Assembly: GCA_022824605.1 (NCBI GenBank)
Contig: JAJDZO010000033.1
Coordinates: 1-9,931 of the forward strand
DNA length: 9,931 nucleotides
Direction: 5' to 3'
Source of the DNA: Acidimicrobiia bacterium
Lineage (GTDB): Bacteria; Actinomycetota; Acidimicrobiia; Acidimicrobiales; Aldehydirespiratoraceae
Shown here: positions 5,480 to 9,931 of the stretch, piece by piece
Position numbering within the stretch: position 1 is the stretch's first letter
Layout: each line of letters starts with the position of its first letter
Notes under the pieces: model-generated
What the model was told of the DNA's origin: nothing
Seen by the model: the letters and a program-made list of their open reading frames with translations, nothing else
Databases searched by the model: none
Program-made: the position numbers and the translations under genes

Positions 5480-6636
5480 GGCGCGGTGTGGCGGGCCGTG
5501 AGGTGGGCCGCCGCTCGCACAACCTCCATGCCCGGACCGGATCGGCTGGCCGGCTCGGGTCGCAGGTCGAGGCCCAGCAAGGCCCCGGCCACCGCGTACG
5601 ACGATGCGCTCGTCGCCTCAAGGTCGTAGCCGCCTTCGAGCACGGCAACCGTCCGCGGGGCCAGCGGCATCAACCGACGCACGAAGTCGCCGTAGTCCGA
5701 CGACGAGTAGCACAAGCCGGTGAGCGGATCGGCCCGGTGGCCGTCGTAGCCCGCCGATATCAGCAGCCAGTCGGGGTCGAACCGCTCCACCGCCGGAATG
5801 ATCACCTCGTCCAATGCAGCCCGAGCCACATCGCCGGTAGCGCCCGCAGGCAGGGGCACATTGATGGTGAAGCCTTCACCGAGTCCGGCCCCCCGCTCTT
5901 CGAGGGCGCCGGTGCCGGGATAGAGCCGGTCCTGGTGGATCGACGCATAGAGGACGTCGTTACGGTGCACGAACACGTCCTGGGTGCCGTTGCCGTGATG
6001 GGCGTCCACATCGACTATCGCAACGCGCTGACCGGTCGCGGCCAGCGCGGCCGCCGCCACCGCCACCGAGTTGAACAGGCAGAAACCCATCGATGCCGAG
6101 GGCGTGGCGTGGTGCCCCGGCGGCCGCACGATGCAATAGGCCTCGGTCTCGTCATCCGCCACAGCACCCACACCCCGGCCCGCCTCCGTCTCGCCCTTGG
6201 CCGGACCGACCACACCCCGGCCCGCCTCGGTCTCTCCCGTCACCGCACCCCGGCCCGCTTCGGTCTCGCCCTTGGCCGAACCGACCGCGCCCTGGCCCGC
6301 CTCGGACTCTTCATCCGGTGCGAGTTGTTCAACCGCCGACAGAACCGCTCCGGCCGCGAGGAGTGCCGCGTCGAAGCTGGCCGTGCCCATGACAGTGTCG
6401 GGATCGAGGCGACCGCCGCCATGAGCCGCGACACGGGCTACCCGGTCGATCATCTCGGGGCTGTGCACCAGCTCCAGCTCGGATCGATCCGCCCGTCTCG
6501 GAGTACAACTGTCGGCGAGCAGTTCGGCGTCGAGCGCGGTCACCCCCGCCAGGGCCGCTTTCAGGCGATCGGGGCGCTCGGGATGGCGGAACCCGGTGTC
6601 ATGATCAAGGAATCGCTCATCGGTGATCACCAGCAC
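5476..6636 (-). CDS. Histone deacetylase superfamily (AcuC-like) zinc deacetylase
   Basis: This family removes acetyl groups from acetyl-lysine or small acetylated amines with a zinc-activated water. The 386-residue product has a complete active site: HPERPDRL (18-25), RPPGHHA (171-177) with the His175/His176 pair, DVDAHHGNGTQD (209-220) with zinc ligands Asp211 and His213, SAGYDGHRADPL (294-305) with the third ligand Asp298, and EGGYDLE (334-340) with the transition-state Tyr337. A repetitive insert of about 57 residues sits just before the GHH motif. I place the start at GTG 6636-6634 because VLVITDERF matches the usual N-terminus and a TACGAT -10 box lies seven bases upstream, as expected for a leaderless mRNA; GTG 6630 is an alternative. 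The gene heads a coupled run with the CCA enzyme and is divergent from a GNAT acetyltransferase. The substrate (for example acetylated acetyl-CoA synthetase, as for AcuC, or acetylpolyamines) is unknown. Confidence 0.93.
   Translation of the reverse strand: MLVITDERFLDHDTGFRHPERPDRLKAALAGVTALDAELLADSCTPRRADRSELELVHSPEMIDRVARVAAHGGGRLDPDTVMGTASFDAALLAAGAVLSAVEQLAPDEESEAGQGAVGSAKGETEAGRGAVTGETEAGRGVVGPAKGETEAGRGVGAVADDETEAYCIVRPPGHHATPSASMGFCLFNSVAVAAAALAATGQRVAIVDVDAHHGNGTQDVFVHRNDVLYASIHQDRLYPGTGALEERGAGLGEGFTINVPLPAGATGDVARAALDEVIIPAVERFDPDWLLISAGYDGHRADPLTGLCYSSSDYGDFVRRLMPLAPRTVAVLEGGYDLEATSASSYAVAGALLGLDLRPEPASRSGPGMEVVRAAAHLTARHTAP
6139..6309 (-). repeat. In-frame repeats forming an acidic/glycine-rich insert in the deacetylase
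   Basis: Residues about 110-166 consist of consecutive units beginning E(S/T)EAG(R/Q)G: ESEAGQGAVGSAKG, ETEAGRGAVTG, ETEAGRGVVGPAKG, ETEAGRGVGAVADD, ending ETEAYC. On the plus strand the CCCCGGCCCGC cores start at 6173, 6215 and 6248, with a variant at 6290 (steps of 42, 33 and 42 bp). The copies at 6173-6210 and 6248-6285 differ at only three of 38 positions. The array lies immediately before the conserved IVRPPGHHA segment and preserves the frame. Confidence 0.88.
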
Positions 6637-6643
6637 AGCCCGG

Positions 6644-6649
6644 ATCGTA
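6644..6649 (-). promoter_or_regulatory. -10 box for leaderless transcription of the deacetylase operon
   Basis: On the minus strand TACGAT is followed after exactly seven bases by the GTG at 6636. That spacing would place the transcription start at the start codon. No convincing -35 hexamer or Shine-Dalgarno is present. The TAnnnT pattern and leaderless starts are common in actinobacteria. Confidence 0.42.
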
Positions 6650-6708
6650 CCCCGTTGCCCCGCAGCGATTCGGAGCGCCAACCGCGCGGCGGCGGCCGGT
6701 GCGTCTCG

Positions 6709-6738
6709 TTGTTGGCGTTGCTCACGGCGACGTATCGT
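6709..6738 (+). promoter_or_regulatory. Candidate promoter for the GNAT gene
   Basis: TTGTTG (6709-6714), an 18 bp spacer and TATCGT (6733-6738) form a plausible promoter pointing right, about 60-70 bp from the divergent -10 of the deacetylase. Transcription would start near 6745, which argues against the in-frame GTG at 6737 as the protein start. An ATG at 6747 lies where a leaderless start would fall but opens only an 18-codon frame that ends at 6803, overlapping the chosen GNAT start. Confidence 0.35.
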
Positions 6739-6793
6739 GGCGCGGCATGCCAGCACCCTTCGCCGGCTGTGGGCCCGCGGGGCCTGCCAGTTC

Positions 6794-7498
6794 GTGGCGT
6801 TGACCTCTTTGAGGGTCGGCTCGGCGCGATTTCGAGTCGGAGCCCGGCAAGGACACCCGGAGGTCGCCTATCTGGCGCCGCTGACCGCAGCTCCCACCCT
6901 CACGCGACCGGTTCTGGCCGAGACGCGTGAGCGGCTCCAAAACCTCGGCTACCAGGCCGTCATCACGGGTGCGGTTGCCCCGTTGATACGCGACCGGCTC
7001 ACCGCCGACGGTTTCAGCGTCCAGTTCGACCTGATTGTTCTGAGCCTGGATCTCTTGACCTCGCCCCGCCTCGCGCCCCACCGGGCACGCATCGCACGGG
7101 CCAGGCGCCGAGACACCGACCGTGTTCTGCGGGTGGATGCCGAGGCCTTCGGGCCGCTCTGGCGAATCGACGCCGACGGTCTCGGGGAGGCCCGCCGCGC
7201 CACTCCGGCCAGTCGATGGCGGGTGGTTCGCAGCCCGGACGTGACCGCCTACAGCATCACGGGCCAGGCGGGATCGACTGGCTACCTGCAACGCCTCGCG
7301 GTGGCCGCGGGCTGGCAGGGCCAGGGATTGGGCACTGCGCTGGTGGCCGATGCGCTGGCATGGCTGCGTGTGCGGGACGCACAGACCGCGCTGGTCAACA
7401 CACCACCCGACAACCAGCGAGCCCTCGCCCTGTATGACCGATGCGGCTTCACCGTCGAACCCGAAGGTCTCGCCGTGATGCATCGCGACCTGAAATAA
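6794..7498 (+). CDS. GNAT family N-acetyltransferase
   Basis: GNAT enzymes transfer an acetyl group from acetyl-CoA to an amine. From GTG 6794 the product is 234 residues. A C-terminal GNAT domain (about 98-234) shows YSITGQAGSTGYLQRLAV (153-170) for the central strand, QGQGLGTAL (175-183) as the acetyl-CoA pyrophosphate loop, VNTPPDNQRALALYDRCGF (201-219), and a closing EGLAVMHRDL. The first about 90 residues (VAYLAPL, LGYQAVITGAV, LTADGFSVQFDLIVLSLDL) look like the remnant of a second GNAT fold, as in tandem GNAT proteins. The start is uncertain: GTG 6737 adds 19 Arg/Ala-rich residues but overlaps the promoter candidate, and no clear Shine-Dalgarno supports either. The substrate is unknown; divergence from a deacetylase suggests opposed acetylation chemistry. 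Confidence 0.85.
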   Translation: MALTSLRVGSARFRVGARQGHPEVAYLAPLTAAPTLTRPVLAETRERLQNLGYQAVITGAVAPLIRDRLTADGFSVQFDLIVLSLDLLTSPRLAPHRARIARARRRDTDRVLRVDAEAFGPLWRIDADGLGEARRATPASRWRVVRSPDVTAYSITGQAGSTGYLQRLAVAAGWQGQGLGTALVADALAWLRVRDAQTALVNTPPDNQRALALYDRCGFTVEPEGLAVMHRDLK

Positions 7499-7564
7499 CC
7501 GCCGCCCAGCACGCACAACCCGACCACGCCGTGCCACAACCGCATCGCGACCTTGCCTGGCCAG

Positions 7565-7573
7565 TGCTACGGT
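7565..7573 (+). promoter_or_regulatory. Extended -10 promoter candidate for degV
   Basis: The 158 bp between the GNAT and DegV genes contains TGCTACGGT, an extended -10 (TGn + TACGGT). It would start transcription about 75-80 nt before the degV ATG. No good -35 is seen at the proper distance. The remaining gap shows no gene and no hairpin terminator. Confidence 0.33.
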
Positions 7574-7656
7574 CGCCTCGAAGGAGTCGCCGCGCCGCCG
7601 CCAATCGCCGTGGCGTCGCAGCCGACCTTCCACAAATCACGACACGAGGATCCGAT

Positions 7657-8505
7657 ATGACCGTTGGCATCGTCACCGACAGCTCCTGCGACCTGCACGA
7701 CGACGAACTTCAAGGAACCGGAGTCGAGGTCGTGCCCCTGTTCATCCGGTTCGGAACCGACGAGTTCGTCGACCGTGAACAGATCACGGTCGAGGACTTC
7801 TACCGGCGCATGGCTTCGGCAGACGCGCTGCCGCAGACCGCAGCACCGTCACCCGGGCGTTTCGAACAGGCCTTCCGGCGGCACCTGGACGCCGGCTGCG
7901 AGGCGGTTGTGTGCATCAGCCTCTCGTCGGCGATCTCAGCGACCATGCAATCCGCGGCGCAGGCAGCCGACGCCATCGCCGAGGCCGGTGACAGTGCCGA
8001 CATCCGGGTGTTGGACAGCCGGTCGGTGACTGCGGGGCTGGGCACCATGGTGTTGCAGGCGTCCCGCTTGGCCGCTGACGGCGCCGACGCTGACACCATC
8101 GAGGCTTTCGTGGCCGACTCATCGGCGAGAACCCATGTGTTCGGCACTCTCGACACCCTGGACAACCTCCGCAAGGGAGGGCGCATCGGCGGCGCGCAGG
8201 CCCTGCTCGGCTCGATGCTGTCGATAAAGCCCATCGTCGACATCTCCAGCGGCACCGTCGAAGAGGCCGCCAAGCAGCGGACCCGCCGCAAGGCTCTCGG
8301 ATGGTTGCGCGACACGGTTCAGACGGCTGCGCCGGTGGAGCATCTGTCTGTGATGCACGGCGAGGCCCCCGATGTCGACAGCTTCTGCGAGATGCTCGCA
8401 GAAGTGCACTCGGGTGAGATCCGTGTGTCGAAGGTCGGCCCGGTAGTGGGAACCCACGCCGGCCCCGGCGTGCTGGGCATGGCCTACCAGGTTCCCGCCC
8501 CATAG
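7657..8505 (+). CDS. DegV family protein (fatty acid-binding)
   Basis: DegV proteins bind a fatty acid; FakB members of the family present fatty acids to the kinase FakA for acyl-phosphate formation. The 282-residue product has the usual length and motifs: GIVTDSSCDL (4-13), the QTAAPSPGRF stretch (60-69) equivalent to the TSxPSP motif, ISLSSAISATMQSA (87-100), VLDSRSVTAGLG (118-129), TLDNLRKGGRIG (167-178), LLGSMLSIKPIV (183-194) and GPVVGTHAGPGVLG (261-274). The ATG is supported by GAGGA six bases upstream; the longer open frame upstream has no support. No FakA kinase gene is in view. The sigma factor follows after about 43 bp on the same strand. Confidence 0.95.
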   Translation: MTVGIVTDSSCDLHDDELQGTGVEVVPLFIRFGTDEFVDREQITVEDFYRRMASADALPQTAAPSPGRFEQAFRRHLDAGCEAVVCISLSSAISATMQSAAQAADAIAEAGDSADIRVLDSRSVTAGLGTMVLQASRLAADGADADTIEAFVADSSARTHVFGTLDTLDNLRKGGRIGGAQALLGSMLSIKPIVDISSGTVEEAAKQRTRRKALGWLRDTVQTAAPVEHLSVMHGEAPDVDSFCEMLAEVHSGEIRVSKVGPVVGTHAGPGVLGMAYQVPAP

Positions 8506-8548
8506 CAGCGTCCACCAGCTGAAGCGCGCTTGTGAGGAGCGGGGTTCG

Positions 8549-9139
8549 ATTCGCGATCACGTCGACGATGCCGAGCTGGTCGGAGCCGCGCAGAACGGAG
8601 ACCGCGATGCCCTCGAGGAGCTGCTGCGACGCCACCACGACCAGATACACGCCGTCTGTCGGCGCCTGGCCGGCAACGACGCCGACGGTCACGACGCCAC
8701 CCAGGAAGCCCTCATCGCCATCGTCCGGGGGCTCCCCCGATTCAGCGGGCGGTCGAAGTTCTCCACCTGGGCCTACCGGGTAGCCACCAACGCCGCGCTC
8801 GACGAGTTGCGGCGCCGCAGCCGGCGGCCAGAGCCCACCGTGATCGACGCAACCGACCGCTTCGCCGGTGTCTCCGCCTCCGATGACGCGCCCGCGGTCA
8901 TAGCCCGGCTCGACCTTGACGTTGCGCTGGCCCAGCTGCCCGAGGAGTACCGGGCGCCGGTCGTGCTTCGTGATGTGGCTGGCTGTGACTATGCAGAGAT
9001 CGGATCGATCCTGAAGATCCCGCCGGGAACGGTCAGATCCCGGATCGCCAGAGGCAGAGCCCGGTTGGCGCAGGCCATGGGGGTCGGGAACCACGACGAG
9101 GCCGCGGAACGTCGAACACGGCGAGGCAATCAACCATGA
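8549..9139 (+). CDS. ECF-type RNA polymerase sigma factor (SigM-like) with no standard start codon
   Basis: The reading frame encodes sigma region 2 (DAELVGAAQNGDRDALEELL, then DATQEALIAIVRGLPRF and SKFSTWAYRVATNAALDELRR) and, after a linker of about 30 residues, region 4 (LDLDVALAQLPEEYRAPVVL, then the helix-turn-helix DYAEIGSILKIPPGTVRSRIARGRARL). It should direct RNA polymerase to a specific promoter set. After an in-frame stop at about 8444 there is no in-frame ATG, GTG or TTG before region 2. I place the start at ATT 8549-8551 because GAGGAG lies nine bases upstream (8534-8539) and the length fits. CTG 8519 or 8576 are alternatives. A single missing base in the GGGG run at 8541-8544 would instead join GTG 8532 to this frame. 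Its stop overlaps the anti-sigma ATG (ATGA). Synteny suggests SigM, but that is inference. Confidence 0.88.
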   Translation: MRDHVDDAELVGAAQNGDRDALEELLRRHHDQIHAVCRRLAGNDADGHDATQEALIAIVRGLPRFSGRSKFSTWAYRVATNAALDELRRRSRRPEPTVIDATDRFAGVSASDDAPAVIARLDLDVALAQLPEEYRAPVVLRDVAGCDYAEIGSILKIPPGTVRSRIARGRARLAQAMGVGNHDEAAERRTRRGNQP

Positions 9140-9931
9140 GTGACGAACAGCTCCGCGGCGACGAACTGGTCTCGGCCTATCTCGACGGCGAGGCAACCAC
9201 CGACGAGGTCGCCGAGGTCGACGGAGACGACGCTCTGCTGGCTCGGGTCGAGCAGATGCGAGCGGTTCGTGACGCGGTGGCTGCACCGGTGGAACCCGCA
9301 GTGGCCGAGCAGCGCAATCAGACGATCGCGGCTGCGCTGGCGGCCGCCGACGCCGAGAGCCTGCAACCCGCGGGCGCACCCGACGAGACCGCCCAACCAC
9401 GCCGGGGCGAGGTTGTTGCGATCTTTCAGCGGCACCAGAGGTTGCTCGCGGCGGCCGCCGCGGTCGTCGCGCTCGCCGCGGTGGTCAGCGCGGGCCTGAT
9501 CGCGAGCCGAAGCGGCGACGATACGGCCGACACAGCCTCCCAACTGGCTGCAGCGCCGGCCGACACCGCGTCGGCAGAGGCCCCAGCAGCAGCAGCGGAG
9601 TCCGCCGACGAGAGCGCGACCAGTACCGAGATGGCGGCAGCCGACGACGGCGCCCCTTACGACGCCGAGGCCGAGACCACGGACCACGACGAAGCCACGG
9701 CCGCGGGAGAAGCCATGGCTACCGAAGTACTCACGGCCGAGCAAGACGCCATAGCCCCAGGAGAAGCCATAGCCACAGGAGAAGCCATAGCCACAGAAGA
9801 ACCAATGGCCGAGCAAGACGCCATGGCCGCCGCGGTGCCGGACGAGGATGCTGCGGCAGCACTAGCGGCCACCGAATCAGAGGCGGTCGCGGCGACCGAG
9901 ACAGCCCAAGCCGAAGCCGATGATCAGGCCG
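9136..9931 (+). CDS. Membrane-anchored anti-sigma factor (runs off window end)
   Basis: The gene overlaps the sigma factor stop by four bases (ATGA), the usual arrangement for a cognate anti-sigma factor that holds its sigma at the membrane. A cytoplasmic domain (1 to about 100) begins MSDEQLRGDELVSAYLDGEAT, the short-helix opening common in anti-sigma N-termini. It has no cysteines, so it is not a zinc-binding (ZAS) type. One membrane helix follows at about 103-124 (LLAAAAAVVALAAVVSAGLI), flanked by His/Arg on the inside. From 125 to the window end (265 residues visible, no stop) the outer part is strongly acidic, rich in Ala, Glu, Thr and Asp, with imperfect repeats. No recognisable sensor fold is visible. 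It is RsmA-like by position only. Confidence 0.82.
   Translation, partial: MSDEQLRGDELVSAYLDGEATTDEVAEVDGDDALLARVEQMRAVRDAVAAPVEPAVAEQRNQTIAAALAAADAESLQPAGAPDETAQPRRGEVVAIFQRHQRLLAAAAAVVALAAVVSAGLIASRSGDDTADTASQLAAAPADTASAEAPAAAAESADESATSTEMAAADDGAPYDAEAETTDHDEATAAGEAMATEVLTAEQDAIAPGEAIATGEAIATEEPMAEQDAMAAAVPDEDAAAALAATESEAVAATETAQAEADDQA
9735..9824 (+). repeat. Repeats in the extracytoplasmic part of the anti-sigma factor
   Basis: Two perfect 18 bp tandem copies (GGAGAAGCCATAGCCACA, 9760-9777 and 9778-9795) encode GEAIAT twice. An 18 bp sequence, GGCCGAGCAAGACGCCAT, occurs at 9735-9752 and again 72 bp later at 9807-9824, encoding AEQDAI and AEQDAM. The protein thus reads as two imperfect copies of a GEA(M/I)AT ... 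AEQDA(I/M)A block. The array uses ATA isoleucine and A-ending codons that are rare elsewhere in the window. Confidence 0.85.

Noticed and set aside
4250..5629. Long plus-strand open frame of 459 codons opposite the CCA enzyme
   Set aside because: It is antisense to a gene with complete conserved motifs; its His/Arg/Gly-rich translation has no recognisable domain and is the usual by-product of high GC content.
6747..6803. 18-codon ATG frame before the GNAT gene as a leader peptide gene
   Set aside because: Its position would suit a leaderless start, but it has no attenuator-like hairpin or codon bias and could easily be chance.
5488..6930. Plus-strand open frame of 480 codons opposite the deacetylase
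   Set aside because: It overlaps a fully supported gene on the other strand and shows only low-complexity Arg/His/Gly sequence.
8532..8783. Short frame from GTG 8532 as a separate gene
   Set aside because: It overlaps sigma region 2 in another frame and gives a Ser/Pro/Thr-rich product with no domain; kept only as evidence for a possible one-base indel.
7916..9400. Minus-strand open frame of 494 codons opposite degV, the sigma factor and the anti-sigma factor
   Set aside because: It crosses three conserved plus-strand genes, and its Arg/Pro-rich composition marks it as a GC-driven shadow.

Overview
This 9.9 kb, GC-rich window looks like an actinobacterial chromosome. A lineage near Acidimicrobiia is my best guess, made from protein resemblance and gene content without any search. 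GTG starts, GTGA/ATGA stop-start overlaps and possibly leaderless promoters are frequent. No tRNA, rRNA, CRISPR array, insertion sequence or phage gene was seen. Apart from two features flagged below, the window reads as ordinary core genome.

Left arm (minus strand, about 1-6636). Read in the direction of transcription, it holds two or three units. The first is a translationally coupled run: an AcuC/HDAC-type deacetylase, then a class II CCA-adding enzyme (tRNA nucleotidyltransferase), then a small DUF5318-like zinc-ribbon protein. The second is panB (ketopantoate hydroxymethyltransferase) with its own Shine-Dalgarno and probably its own promoter. The third is the classic rpsF-ssb-rpsR-rplI cluster followed by dnaB, which runs off the window start. 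Between panB and rpsF lie an inverted pair of DnaA-box-like sequences, a candidate promoter and a leader of roughly 117 nt. That leader carries two abutting GC-rich hairpins just before the rpsF ribosome binding site, a good candidate for S6:S18 autoregulation.

Right arm (plus strand, about 6794-9931). A GNAT acetyltransferase is divergent from the deacetylase across about 157 bp. It is followed by a DegV fatty-acid-binding protein, an ECF sigma factor, and its overlapping membrane-anchored anti-sigma factor, which is truncated by the window end. The nearness of a CCA enzyme, an ECF sigma/anti-sigma pair and the rpsF-dnaB block resembles the region around oriC in mycobacteria (pcnA ... sigM-rsmA-trxB; rpsF-ssb-rpsR-rplI-dnaB). 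This suggests the window is close to the origin.

The most notable points are these. The sigma factor gene has no in-frame ATG, GTG or TTG before its conserved region 2; it either uses an ATT (or CTG) start or has a one-base indel. Three genes (deacetylase, CCA enzyme, anti-sigma factor) carry independent in-frame tandem repeats. bS18 has an unusual tail of about 55 residues. The CCA enzyme seems to have lost its HD dyad. The deacetylase and acetyltransferase may be a matched writer/eraser pair.
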